A stretch of DNA of 64,000 nt from DAOPZC01 sp035353175. GTDB taxonomy: Bacteria; Verrucomicrobiota; Kiritimatiellia; RFP12; UBA1067. A program made the translations under genes and the position numbers. The DNA is taken from positions 124,001 through 188,000 of the forward strand of contig DAOPZC010000002.1 in NCBI GenBank assembly GCA_035353175.1, written 5' to 3'. Under the pieces are notes generated by a model, which saw only the letters and a program-made list of their open reading frames with translations, was not told where the DNA came from and ran no database searches. Within the stretch, counting starts at the first letter, position 1. Each line of letters begins with the position of its first letter. Positions 44,732-53,008 of the stretch are shown here, one piece after another.

Positions 44732-45880
44732 ATGACAAACCGACGGATGCGCGTGGCGTTTTTTGCCGCCAGCGGGATGATGCTCGGAACGGGGCTGATG
44801 GCGGCGGATCGGCCAGCGGGCACGTTGGGCTTCGCAAACCCGATCGTCACGCAGGGCGCGGCGGACTCCCTTGTGCGGCAGGCCGAGTCGGCGGTCATTA
44901 TTCCCGGGGGTGCGCATGAGGAGCTGTGGGTCCATCCCGAGCTGTTCTCGATTCCGGGAGATCCCGTCGCGATCGAGTTCCGCGCTCGGACCACGGATCG
45001 GTTCGGAAAAGACGCCCATGCGACGTGGCACTATTTCCGGACCGAGGACGCGTTCCGCTCCCTGAGTCCGCTCCCTGTGCCGACCGCCGCGCTGTGGGCG
45101 CGAAAAGACCTGTCCGTCACCAACCTGCTGCCGCCACAGTCGGAGTCCGCGATACGGCCCCAGAGCCTAGGCCACACCTGGTGCGCCGCGTATGTTTATC
45201 TCGACGCTCAGACGGTTTTGCAGCCCTTCACCACGCGGAACGGGACGCGCTATTCGGTGCAGTCGCTCGCGGCGCGGGTCGGACCGGACGGCCTGGCGCC
45301 CCTGTACGTGTCCAACGCGCACACGGTGGACAACGGGCGCGGACTGTACGAGCCGCACGTCGCGGTTTATCGGGGCCGCTGCTTCATGACCGTGCGCGCC
45401 GAGACCGGACGGGGCTATGTGCTGGTGAGCGAAGATCGGGGCCGGACCTGGTCGCCGCCGACGCCGTGGGCGTGGGACGACGGCGCGGAAATTCCGATGA
45501 ACCAGACCATGACCAAGTTTGCGGCGCATTCCGACGGCTTGGTCTTGGTCTATACGCGCGTCCGCGACGACAACGCGAATGCGTTCAGAAACCGTTCGCC
45601 CCTGCATGTCGCGGACGTCGATACGAAGACCTTGTCGCTGAAACGGTCGACGGAACGGATCATCGTGCCCAACCGTTCGACCGGCGTCAAAGGGCTGCCG
45701 GTGGGCAATTTCTGGGTGTGGCCGATCTGTGACCGGGAAACGTATGTGACGGTGGCGGAGTGGCCGCGCGACGGCCGTCCGCAGAACGGCGACATCTGGC
45801 TTGTGAAAATCCAGTGGCGACAGCCCAATCGCCTGCTGACGCCGACGGGTGCCGAAGCGGTGCGGGCGGCAAAAGACTAG
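44732..45880 (+). CDS. secreted sialidase-like (BNR/Asp-box) beta-propeller protein
   Basis: 382 residues. Signal peptide at 1-25 (FFAASGMMLGTGLMAADR). An Asp box VLVSEDRGRTW and several propeller blades (GRGLYEPHVAVYRGRCFMTV) identify a sialidase-type fold. The Arg triad of true sialidases was not traced, so enzyme activity is not proved. Such proteins cut or bind sialic acid or other glycans outside the cell. It is 30 bases after the membrane-protein gene; convergent with the aminotransferase gene. Confidence 0.7.
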   Translation: MTNRRMRVAFFAASGMMLGTGLMAADRPAGTLGFANPIVTQGAADSLVRQAESAVIIPGGAHEELWVHPELFSIPGDPVAIEFRARTTDRFGKDAHATWHYFRTEDAFRSLSPLPVPTAALWARKDLSVTNLLPPQSESAIRPQSLGHTWCAAYVYLDAQTVLQPFTTRNGTRYSVQSLAARVGPDGLAPLYVSNAHTVDNGRGLYEPHVAVYRGRCFMTVRAETGRGYVLVSEDRGRTWSPPTPWAWDDGAEIPMNQTMTKFAAHSDGLVLVYTRVRDDNANAFRNRSPLHVADVDTKTLSLKRSTERIIVPNRSTGVKGLPVGNFWVWPICDRETYVTVAEWPRDGRPQNGDIWLVKIQWRQPNRLLTPTGAEAVRAAKD

Positions 45881-45910
45881 CCGGAACCGTAATCGTAATC
45901 TTAAGGCGCG

Positions 45911-47212
45911 TTACGCTTTCTTCATTTCCCGGATGGTGTCGTGCAGGTTGGCGAAGAGCGTGTCGAGCTTGTCGCAAGGCACGGCAGAGAAGGCCAGCCG
46001 GATCAGGCCGGAGAGCACGATCACGCCGGTCTTGCGCGTGGCCAGCAGCTGTTTTCTGACCGTCTCGGCGTCGACTCCCACCGGTTTGACGCACATGAAG
46101 TAGCCGGAGTTGAATGGCATGGGCTCGAAGGAGTCGCGGTATTCGGGATGCGCGGCGAAAATCTCCTTGATGCGCAGGTAACGGCGCCGCAGGATTTCGA
46201 ACTTCGCCTGTTTCTGCTCCGTGTAAGCCGGCAGGGCGTAGACCTTCAGGAGCAGGTTCTGGCTGAGGTTCGAGGCGCTGGAGATCGAACCGCGCACAAC
46301 CCCGGCCGCTTTGGCCTCGAGCGCCTTGTAGTGCGCGGGCGTCGCACCCTTGATGCCGAAGGTCATAAACCCGACCCGGAAGCCCCACACGTAGTCCTCT
46401 TTGGTGGGCCCGTCCAGTTTGACCGCCAGAAGATTCGGGTGCAGGTCGGACAGCTCCGCGAAAAGGGATTCTTGGCTGACGCCCGGCTCGTAGACCAGAC
46501 CGAAGTAGGCGTCGTCGAGGATGGCGATCACCTTTTTGCCCGACTCGGCGGCTTGAAGGAGGACGGCGCGGAGAGCGGCGGCGTCCGCTTCGGTGGCGGT
46601 GTAGCCGGTGGGGTTGTTCGGAAAGTTGAGGAGCACGATTTTCTTGCCGCCCGGCGCCTGCAGCAGGCGCTCCAGCCCGGGCACGTTGAAGTGCCCGTCC
46701 GCGAACATCGGGTAGGTCGTCAGCCGCCCGCCGAACGCCTCTCCGAAGACGAGCTCGTAGTTGTCCCAGTAGAGGTCGGGCAGAAGGATGGCGTCGTCGG
46801 GATCGACGAAGAGGTGGCCCGCGACGCTCAGGGCGTGGGTCAGGGCGTGGGTGACGACGGGCAGGCTGAAATTCTTGCCGCGCAGGGAGGGGTTTTTGGC
46901 CACGAGCATGGCGCGCCACGCGTCGCGCAGCCCGGGCAAGCCGAAGCTGGGCGCGTAGAGGAAGGAGGTGGAGGGGAGCTTGACCAGTTCCTCCAGGCAT
47001 TCTAGGCAGAGGGGCGAGCCGTCTTCCTCGAAAGCGGTGCCGATGGTGGCGTTGATGACGGAGTCTTTCGCCTCGGCGCTTTGTCCGAGGATGCCGCGGG
47101 AGGGAAAGTAGGCACGCTGCCCTTTGAGCGAAAGCATGTCGAAAAGCGGGCTTGCGCCACTCTGCAGGTCCTCGTTGAGGGTTTGAGCAAGAACATGAAT
47201 CGGGTCCGCCAT
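45911..47212 (-). CDS. class I/II PLP-dependent aminotransferase (aspartate/tyrosine type)
   Basis: 433 residues. NFPNNPTGY and AILDDAYFGL are fold-type I landmarks, and the Schiff-base lysine is probably K271 in KLDGPTKEDYVWGFR, as in a subgroup of bacterial aromatic/aspartate aminotransferases. Full length, cytoplasmic. The substrate cannot be told from sequence. Divergent from rsmD. Confidence 0.85.
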   Translation of the reverse strand: MADPIHVLAQTLNEDLQSGASPLFDMLSLKGQRAYFPSRGILGQSAEAKDSVINATIGTAFEEDGSPLCLECLEELVKLPSTSFLYAPSFGLPGLRDAWRAMLVAKNPSLRGKNFSLPVVTHALTHALSVAGHLFVDPDDAILLPDLYWDNYELVFGEAFGGRLTTYPMFADGHFNVPGLERLLQAPGGKKIVLLNFPNNPTGYTATEADAAALRAVLLQAAESGKKVIAILDDAYFGLVYEPGVSQESLFAELSDLHPNLLAVKLDGPTKEDYVWGFRVGFMTFGIKGATPAHYKALEAKAAGVVRGSISSASNLSQNLLLKVYALPAYTEQKQAKFEILRRRYLRIKEIFAAHPEYRDSFEPMPFNSGYFMCVKPVGVDAETVRKQLLATRKTGVIVLSGLIRLAFSAVPCDKLDTLFANLHDTIREMKKA

Positions 47213-47307
47213 ACGGTGTCCTTCCGGTGTCTTCTTGGGTTCGTTGTTGCGCGACAGTTTAGCAGATCGTCGGGTCTTAGTGAAATACGAAACTGTGGGG
47301 GGCGGGA

Positions 47308-47337
47308 TTGCACAGCGGCGGCCTTTTCCGGTATAAT
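47308..47337 (+). promoter_or_regulatory. promoter of the rsmD-coaD-yceD-rpmF-plsX operon
   Basis: -35 TTGCAC (47308-47313), 18-base spacer, consensus -10 TATAAT (47332-47337). The rsmD start is only 9 bases beyond the -10 and has no Shine-Dalgarno, so the message is probably leaderless. Confidence 0.75.
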
Positions 47338-47346
47338 CAAAAACTT

Positions 47347-47949
47347 ATGCGAATTTCGGGCGGAGAGTTTTGCGGGCGGAAGCTGAAAGTTCCGCCGGGT
47401 GAAAAGGTGCGGCCCACGCAGGACCGGGTGCGCGAGGCGCTGTTCTCGATGCTGATGAGTGTGGTCCCGGACGCGCGGTTCATCGATCTTTTCGCCGGCT
47501 CGGGTTCGGTGGGGCTGGAGGCTTACAGCCGCGGGGCCCGGAGCGTGACGTGGGTGGAGAAGGACCCCCGCCACGCGAGCGTTCTGAAAGAGAACCGCGC
47601 GGTGCTGGCGCCCGATCTGGGCGAGGTGGCGTGCTGCGAGGTGACGCGCTGGCTCAAGGGGCCGGGGTGCGGCCGGCAGGCCGACGTGGCGTTCGCCGAT
47701 CCGCCGTATGCGGCCGGCCGCGAGCAGGGGTTCGCGGAGATCATGCGGCTGCTGGCCGAGAACCGGGTGCTGCGCCCCGGTGGAATTTTTGTGGCGGAGA
47801 TGCCGGAAGCCAAAAGCGCCGAAGAGGTGGCGGGGTGGACGCTGTTGCGCGACCGCACCTACGGGCACACGCGGCTGGCGGTGTACAAACTGGAGACAGA
47901 GCGCCTGACGTCGGAGGCCGGTGGCCCGAAGACCGAGGCCGGAGAATAG
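47347..47949 (+). CDS. rsmD: 16S rRNA (guanine966-N2)-methyltransferase
   Basis: 200 residues from ATG 47347 (MRISGGEFCGRKLKVPPG). Rossmann-fold methyltransferase with SAM loop FIDLFAGSGSVGLEA and catalytic ADPPYAAG (the NPPY/DPPY signature of N6/N2 methylation). It modifies G966 of the small-subunit rRNA. Upstream in-frame codons are not used because they overlap the promoter. Next to coaD, as in most bacteria. Confidence 0.95.
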   Translation: MRISGGEFCGRKLKVPPGEKVRPTQDRVREALFSMLMSVVPDARFIDLFAGSGSVGLEAYSRGARSVTWVEKDPRHASVLKENRAVLAPDLGEVACCEVTRWLKGPGCGRQADVAFADPPYAAGREQGFAEIMRLLAENRVLRPGGIFVAEMPEAKSAEEVAGWTLLRDRTYGHTRLAVYKLETERLTSEAGGPKTEAGE

Positions 47950-47954
47950 GATTT

Positions 47955-48506
47955 ATGCATAGGACGGCGGTATATCCTGGGACATTCGATCCTCTGACGC
48001 TGGGTCACTTCGACCTGCTGCAGCGGAGTGCGATGCTGTTCGACAAGGTGGTCGTGGTGGTGGCGGGCGTGTCGCTCAAGGCCACGGGGATGTTCGATCT
48101 GCACGCGCGCATGGCCATGATCCGCGAGAGCGTGGACGAGGCGGGCATGACCAACATCGAGATCGACCGGCTCGACTGCCTGCTGGTGGACTACTGCCAG
48201 CGGCACCAGATCGGGGTGGTCGTGCGAGGGCTGCGCGTGTACTCGGACTTCGAGTACGAGTTTCAGATGGCGCTGACCAACCGCAAGCTCGATCCGACGA
48301 TCGAGACGCTTTTCATGATGCCGAACGAGAACTACAGCTACGTTACGGCCAGCACGATCCGGGAGATCGCGCGGTACGGCGGCGACACGAGCGCGTTCGT
48401 GCCGAAGCCGGTGCAGAAATACATCGCGGCGCATATGCGCAGCCATCCGGAGCAACACGTCCGGGCAGGAGGCGGAGTTGGAAACACAGGGGCGTTTGAT
48501 CGTTGA
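47955..48506 (+). CDS. coaD: pantetheine-phosphate adenylyltransferase
   Basis: 183 residues from ATG 47955. Nucleotidyl-transfer motif TAVYPGTFDPLTLGH (HxGH-type) and the GIRGLR-like VVVRGLRVYSDFEYE and SSTxIRE-like ASTIREIARYGG mark CoaD, with a longer C-terminal tail than usual. It joins ATP and 4'-phosphopantetheine in CoA synthesis. The tail overlaps the start of yceD by 29 bases, so its last residues (VRAGGGVGNTGAFDR) are shared with the yceD ribosome-binding site. Confidence 0.96.
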   Translation: MHRTAVYPGTFDPLTLGHFDLLQRSAMLFDKVVVVVAGVSLKATGMFDLHARMAMIRESVDEAGMTNIEIDRLDCLLVDYCQRHQIGVVVRGLRVYSDFEYEFQMALTNRKLDPTIETLFMMPNENYSYVTASTIREIARYGGDTSAFVPKPVQKYIAAHMRSHPEQHVRAGGGVGNTGAFDR

Positions 48507-49002
48507 TGTCGCTCGCCTCGACAAGGGCGGCGAATGTTATCGGGGCGAAACGGGGCCCGGCTTGCTGGATCTCGGCGAGAGCGAGTTTGTGACGCCGGTG
48601 GGCGGCATGGCCTATGACCTGAGGGTCGAGGTGCTCGGGTCCGAGCTGCTGGTTCGGGGCTCGGTCCGCCAGCGTTTGACGTGTGTCTGTTCGCGCTGCG
48701 CGGACACGTTCGAGACCGAAGCGGCCGATGCGGAATTCGTCACGTCGGTCGAAATAAATGCGGCAACCGACTTCGTAGACTTGACCGAAGAGGTTCGGGA
48801 AGCTATCATCCTTGCCCTTCCCCGTTATCCGGTTTGCCGCGAAGCGTGTCAGGGACTGTGTATGACGTGCGGGGCAAACCTGAATGCGGCGGCGTGTGCA
48901 TGCCGCAAAAAGGGTAAGGACAATCGATGGGCGGCGCTGGATGCGCTGAAAGTGGATTTGGATGCGTCGCGCACATCACGCGTACGCCGGGTAGAGAAGT
49001 AA
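48478..49002 (+). CDS. yceD: YceD/DUF177 family protein
   Basis: 174 residues. TTG start at 48478 with AGGAGG at 48467-48472 decides the start. A zinc-binding Cys set is seen (CVCSRCADTF, then CREACQGLCMTCGANLNAAAC). YceD precedes rpmF in most bacteria and is thought to aid 23S rRNA or L32 assembly. The overlap with coaD suggests translational coupling. Confidence 0.9.
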   Translation: METQGRLIVDVARLDKGGECYRGETGPGLLDLGESEFVTPVGGMAYDLRVEVLGSELLVRGSVRQRLTCVCSRCADTFETEAADAEFVTSVEINAATDFVDLTEEVREAIILALPRYPVCREACQGLCMTCGANLNAAACACRKKGKDNRWAALDALKVDLDASRTSRVRRVEK

Positions 49003-49015
49003 GGAGAGAAGGAAA

Positions 49016-49195
49016 ATGGCCGTACCTAAACGGAAGAAGTCGAAGATGAGGATCCGTCAGCGCAAGGCGCACATCAAGGCGGAGCTCGCCCAGGTTCAAG
49101 CGTGCCCGAACTGTGGCGCGCCGCAGCAGTCGCATCGCGTGTGTCCCTCCTGCGGGATGTACAAAGGCCGCAAGGTCGTGACGGTTGCGGAATAG
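49016..49195 (+). CDS. rpmF: 50S ribosomal protein L32
   Basis: 59 residues, MAVPKRKKSKMRIRQRKAH, with the zinc ribbon CPNC...CPSCG of the C+ form. AAGGAGAGAAGG lies ahead of the ATG. It belongs to the large ribosomal subunit; yceD-rpmF-plsX is a widely conserved order. Confidence 0.96.
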   Translation: MAVPKRKKSKMRIRQRKAHIKAELAQVQACPNCGAPQQSHRVCPSCGMYKGRKVVTVAE

Positions 49196-49234
49196 TCGGA
49201 CCGTCGGTTTCGATGATGCACGGGTGAATGTTAT

Positions 49235-49265
49235 AAAGGGTTTCTGCCGACGGCGGAAACCCTTT
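49235..49265 (+). terminator. stem-loop between rpmF and plsX
   Basis: 14-base-pair stem AAAGGGTTTCTGCC / GGCGGAAACCCTTT with one G-U pair and a 3-base loop. No long U tract follows, so it could be a weak terminator or an RNA-processing or attenuation site that lowers plsX expression relative to rpmF. Confidence 0.55.
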
Positions 49266-49297
49266 GTGTGATTTGAGAACCGAACGAGGGTTTGACG

Positions 49298-50320
49298 ATG
49301 CGGATTGCGCTCGATGTGATGGGCGGTGATCATGCGCCGCACGAGATCGTGCATGGCGCGGTGGAAGCGTCCCTCAAATTAAAAGACATCGATTGTATTC
49401 TGATGGTCGGCGATGAGACGGCGATCCGCGCCGAACTGGCGACGTATCCCAAGGTCGACATGGGCCGCCTCAAAATCGTTCACGCGCCGGAGTCGATCGG
49501 CATGGACGAATCGCCGGCGACTGCCGTCCGCAAGAAGAAGCTGTGCTCGATCAACATCTGCATGGACCTGGTGAAGCGCAAGGAGGCCGACGCGATGGTG
49601 TCGGCGGGCAACTCCGGGGCGGTGGCGGCGGCGGCGGTGTTTTGCCTGGGCCGCACGCCCGGCGTGATCCGCCCCGCGATCGCGACCGTGCTGCCGACGC
49701 GGCAGCCCAAGCGCCCGCTTTTGCTGCTCGACGCCGGCGCAAACACGGACTGCCACGAGACGTGGCTGGCGCAGTTCGCGGTGATGGGCAGCGCCTATTC
49801 CAGCGCGGTGCTCAAGCGCACCGAGCCGGTGGTGGGCCTGCTCAGCATCGGGACGGAGGACTGCAAGGGCAACGAGATGACCAAGAAGGCCTTTCACCTG
49901 ATCCAGAAGACGGACGTGAAGTTCCGCGGCAATGTGGAGGGTCACGATCTTTTCCTGGGCAAGACGGACGTCGTGGTGTGTGACGGCTTCGTGGGAAACG
50001 TGGTGCTCAAGACCACCGAGAGTGTGGCGCACGCGGTCGGATACTGGATGAAGAAGGAGTTCTTCCGCCATCCGGTGCGCATGTTCGGCGCGCTGCTGCT
50101 CAAAGGCGCGCTGCAGACGCTCAAGCACCGCATGGATCCCGAGATCTACGGCGGCGCGCCTTTGCTCGGCGTTCCGGGGACGGTCATCATCACGCACGGG
50201 TCTTCGACGTACCGCGCGATCTTCCACGCGATCATCGCGGGGGCCGCCGCCGCCTCGAACAACCTGTCGGAAAAAATCGCCAGCCGGATCGCGGCGATGG
50301 GTTCTGAAACGGTCGAGTAG
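49298..50320 (+). CDS. plsX: phosphate acyltransferase PlsX
   Basis: 340 residues from ATG 49298, GAGGG ahead. The family landmarks RIALDVMGGDHAP, MVSAGNSGAVAAAA, LLLDAGANTD and GVPGTVIITHGSS are all there. It converts acyl-ACP to acyl-phosphate for PlsY, on the inner face of the membrane. In other bacteria fabH follows; here it does not. Confidence 0.96.
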   Translation: MRIALDVMGGDHAPHEIVHGAVEASLKLKDIDCILMVGDETAIRAELATYPKVDMGRLKIVHAPESIGMDESPATAVRKKKLCSINICMDLVKRKEADAMVSAGNSGAVAAAAVFCLGRTPGVIRPAIATVLPTRQPKRPLLLLDAGANTDCHETWLAQFAVMGSAYSSAVLKRTEPVVGLLSIGTEDCKGNEMTKKAFHLIQKTDVKFRGNVEGHDLFLGKTDVVVCDGFVGNVVLKTTESVAHAVGYWMKKEFFRHPVRMFGALLLKGALQTLKHRMDPEIYGGAPLLGVPGTVIITHGSSTYRAIFHAIIAGAAAASNNLSEKIASRIAAMGSETVE

Positions 50321-50405
50321 GTCACCCATGCCGCGCCGATTTTTCCTGTCGCATTGGGTCATGTCATGTGGTAAGCTAAATTCTCTTTTAGGGAGATTGG
50401 TTTTG

Positions 50406-50436
50406 AGTTTGACATATTTTAAGAATGTGTCAAACT
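50406..50436 (+). promoter_or_regulatory. inverted repeat and possible promoter ahead of fabD
   Basis: Perfect 9-base arms AGTTTGACA / TGTCAAACT separated by 13 bases. The left arm contains TTGACA (50409-50414); 16 bases on, CAAACT (50431-50436) with a TG one base ahead can act as an extended -10. The repeat may be an operator for fatty-acid control or simply the two promoter boxes. Confidence 0.45.
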
Positions 50437-50499
50437 GCGCCACCTCACACGCCTCACAGGTTCGTGGGGTATAACCGTGAAAACAAAGAGGAGACGCAT

Positions 50500-51426
50500 A
50501 TGAGCGAAACGGTTTGTGTTTTTTCGGGGCAGGGAGCCCAGGTGCCCGGCATGGGCAAGGATCTGGCGGCGGACGCCGAGATCGCCGCGCTGTTCACCCG
50601 CGCCAACGGGGTGTTGGGTTTCGATCTCGCCAAGGTCTGCTTCGAGGGGCCTGCCGAGGAGCTGACCAAGTCGAATGTTTGCCAGCCCGCGATCTTCACC
50701 GTGAGCGTGGCGGCTTTCCGCGCTTTCCAGAAACGCTGCCCGCAGGTGTCGTTCAAGATGGCCGCCGGCCTGAGCCTTGGCGAGTGGACCGCGCTGCATG
50801 TGGCGGGCGTGCTGGATTTCGACTCAGCCCTGAAGGTGCTTGAGGCGCGCGGGCGCTTCATGCAGCAGGCCTGCGAGGAGCAGGCGAGCGGCATGATCAG
50901 CATCATGGGCGCGACGGCCGAGCAGCTGCAGACGATTTGCGAGAAGGCCGGCCTCACGGTCGCCAACATCAACTCCGATGCGCAGGTCGTGCTTTCCGGC
51001 CTCAAGACGGGCGTTGCGGCGGCGGCGGCGGTGGCCGCTGAGCTGGGCGTGAAGGCGATCCCGCTGAACGTGGCGGGCGCTTTCCATTCGCCGCTGATGG
51101 CTTCCGCCCGCGCCAAGCTGGCGTCGGTGCTCGACGGCGTGACGTTCCATGCGCCGCAGCTGCCGGTGCTCGCCAATGTCAGCGGCGCGCTGCACGGCAG
51201 CGATCCCGCCGCGATCAAGGACGCGATGCTGCGCCAGGTCACCGACTCCGTGCGATGGTCGGACTGCATCAAGTCCGCGATCGGCGCGGGCGCCAAAACC
51301 TTTGTGGAGTTCGGCCCCGGCAAGGTGCTGTCCGGCCTGATCAAGCGCATCGACAAGGGCGTGGCCACGCTGAACGTGGCGGATGTGCCGTCGTTGGACG
51401 CGACGGCCGCCGCCGTTCAGGCATAA
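50500..51426 (+). CDS. fabD: malonyl-CoA:ACP transacylase
   Basis: 308 residues from ATG 50500 with AGAGGAG ahead. Nucleophile S92 in AGLSLGEWTAL, FSGQGAQVPGMG at 8-19, and the catalytic His in VAGAFHSPLM. It loads malonyl onto ACP in fatty-acid synthesis. Followed by fabG and acpP on the same strand. Confidence 0.96.
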   Translation: MSETVCVFSGQGAQVPGMGKDLAADAEIAALFTRANGVLGFDLAKVCFEGPAEELTKSNVCQPAIFTVSVAAFRAFQKRCPQVSFKMAAGLSLGEWTALHVAGVLDFDSALKVLEARGRFMQQACEEQASGMISIMGATAEQLQTICEKAGLTVANINSDAQVVLSGLKTGVAAAAAVAAELGVKAIPLNVAGAFHSPLMASARAKLASVLDGVTFHAPQLPVLANVSGALHGSDPAAIKDAMLRQVTDSVRWSDCIKSAIGAGAKTFVEFGPGKVLSGLIKRIDKGVATLNVADVPSLDATAAAVQA

Positions 51427-51451
51427 CGTTTTTTTCAAGAAGGGATACATC

Positions 51452-52195
51452 ATGGGTGCATTCGAAGGAAAAGTGGCGGTGGTGACCGGCGCGGCTCGCG
51501 GCATCGGTCAGGCGATCGCCAAGAAGTTGGCGCAAGAGGGCGCCGACGTCGCGATCTGCGATTTGCAGGCAGAGTGGCTCGCCGAGACCGCGGGCATCGT
51601 CCAGGGTTTCGGCCGCAAGGCCCTGCCGCTGGCGGTGGACGTGGGCGACAGCGATGCCGTCAACGCCTGCATCAGTGAGGTGGTCAAGGTGTTCGGCAAG
51701 GTTGACATCATGGTCAACAATGCCGGCATCACCAAAGACACGCTTTTGGTGCGTATGTCGGACGAAGACTGGGACGCGGTCCTGCGCGTGAACCTGAAGG
51801 GAACCTTCCTGTTCTCGCGCGCCGTGGCCAAGCACATGATGAAACAGCGGAGCGGGGCGATCATCAACATCGCCTCGATCAGCGGTATCATCGGCACCGC
51901 CGGACAAGCGAACTACGCGGCCTCCAAGGCCGGCGTCATCGCGCTGACGAAGTCCACCGCCAACGAACTGGCGGGGCGCGGCGTCAGGGCGAACGCGATC
52001 GCTCCGGGATTCATTTCATCGAAAATGACCGATGCGCTGTCGGAAGACGTGCGCAAGCAGTATCTGTCGCGGATACCGCTGGCCCGCTTCGGAACCGTGG
52101 AAGACATCGCGAACGCGGTGGTGTTCCTGGCCTCCGAGCAGTCGAGCTACCTGACGGGGCAGACGCTGAACGTCAACGGCGGCATGGTCATGTGA
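51452..52195 (+). CDS. fabG: 3-oxoacyl-ACP reductase
   Basis: 247 residues from ATG 51452. Short-chain dehydrogenase: NADPH loop TGAARGIG (12-19), NNAG at 89-92, catalytic Ser in NIASISG, Y155 and K159. It reduces 3-oxoacyl-ACP with NADPH. 25 bases after fabD. Confidence 0.96.
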   Translation: MGAFEGKVAVVTGAARGIGQAIAKKLAQEGADVAICDLQAEWLAETAGIVQGFGRKALPLAVDVGDSDAVNACISEVVKVFGKVDIMVNNAGITKDTLLVRMSDEDWDAVLRVNLKGTFLFSRAVAKHMMKQRSGAIINIASISGIIGTAGQANYAASKAGVIALTKSTANELAGRGVRANAIAPGFISSKMTDALSEDVRKQYLSRIPLARFGTVEDIANAVVFLASEQSSYLTGQTLNVNGGMVM

Positions 52196-52259
52196 TGAGA
52201 TTGGCGCGGCAAGTGCCGCAACTGTGTAACAAGGGAAACTAGGTCAAGGAGAGAGTACA

Positions 52260-52508
52260 ATGGCTAGCAAACTCGAAGAGCGGGTCAAAGAGATCATCGT
52301 TGAGCAATTGGGCGTCAACGCCGAGCAGGTCACCCCGGAAGCATCGTTCATCGACGATCTGGGCGCGGACTCGCTGGACACCGTCGAGCTGATCATGGCG
52401 TTTGAAGAGGAGTTCGGTGCAGAGATCCCGGACGAGGACGCCGAGAAGCTGACGTCGGTCGGCAAGGTGCTCGAGTACCTGTCGGGCAAGGGCTTCGGGC
52501 AGGAATAA
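52260..52508 (+). CDS. acpP: acyl carrier protein
   Basis: 82 residues, acidic. The phosphopantetheine site is S38 in GADSLDTVEL. AAGGAGAG lies ahead. It carries the growing acyl chain. fabF, usually next, is not present; a terminator follows. Confidence 0.96.
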   Translation: MASKLEERVKEIIVEQLGVNAEQVTPEASFIDDLGADSLDTVELIMAFEEEFGAEIPDEDAEKLTSVGKVLEYLSGKGFGQE

Positions 52509-52528
52509 GCTCGTTTCCCCTGTGATGG

Positions 52529-52564
52529 CCGGGCGGATGTCGAAGGACGTCCCCCGGTTTTTTT
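52529..52564 (+). terminator. rho-independent terminator after acpP
   Basis: CCGGG at 52529-52533 pairs with CCCGG at 52553-52557, with an inner GATGTC/GACGTC pairing and a run of T from 52558. Ends the fabD-fabG-acpP unit. Confidence 0.75.
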
Positions 52565-53008
52565 GTGCCCGCGAACCTTGGGCCGTCGGCGGCCGGTATG
52601 TGCAGACACGGATGTATCGTGTTTGTGTGGCGACGCCAAGGGGCAAGTATTTAGCGCCTGTTATAAGCGTTAACAGCAAACCACTGGCACTATTCTACAG
52701 TCAAGTCAGGGCACTAACCAACGTGAACGGTCCCGTTTTACACTGCCGCCGACATGTGCTTTTGGTGTGCTTGACATCTTGTCCGGCTTCTGGCAATGTT
52801 TTGCAGGAATAAAGATGTTTCTTGTCGGTTCAGGTATGATTCCGGCCAACGCAGTCTGGGGCAGGTCGAAAAGGCGGTGTAAAATAATACCCCGTCTTGC
52901 CGTTCGAAAGCTTGTGAAGACGGGGTGGAAACCAGTCATGACGAGTACTGTCGGCACGATGAAAAAATGCGACGTGCCAGAAGCGAAATAACAGGGAGAG
53001 GCGCATAC
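52565..53008. other. intergenic region with leader of the 53009 gene
   Basis: About 440 bases. It contains the promoter at 52771-52799 and then a leader of about 200 bases. A small frame in the leader (52814 on, ATG with AGGAAT ahead) reads like non-coding sequence, including a TGWKPV-type phrase seen in untranslated PVC repeats. Nothing else recognised. Confidence 0.45.
52771..52799 (+). promoter_or_regulatory. promoter of the 53009 secreted-protein gene
   Basis: -35 TTGACA (52771-52776), 17-base spacer, -10 CAATGT (52794-52799) preceded by TGG. The flanking CTTGACATC...CGGC.TCTG layout also occurs at 11842-11868, ahead of the TIR arm. Confidence 0.55.

Noticed and set aside
52814..52991. 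Small ORF in the leader of the 53009 gene
   Set aside because: It has a fair Shine-Dalgarno but its sequence looks non-coding and the real gene starts at 53009 with a signal peptide.
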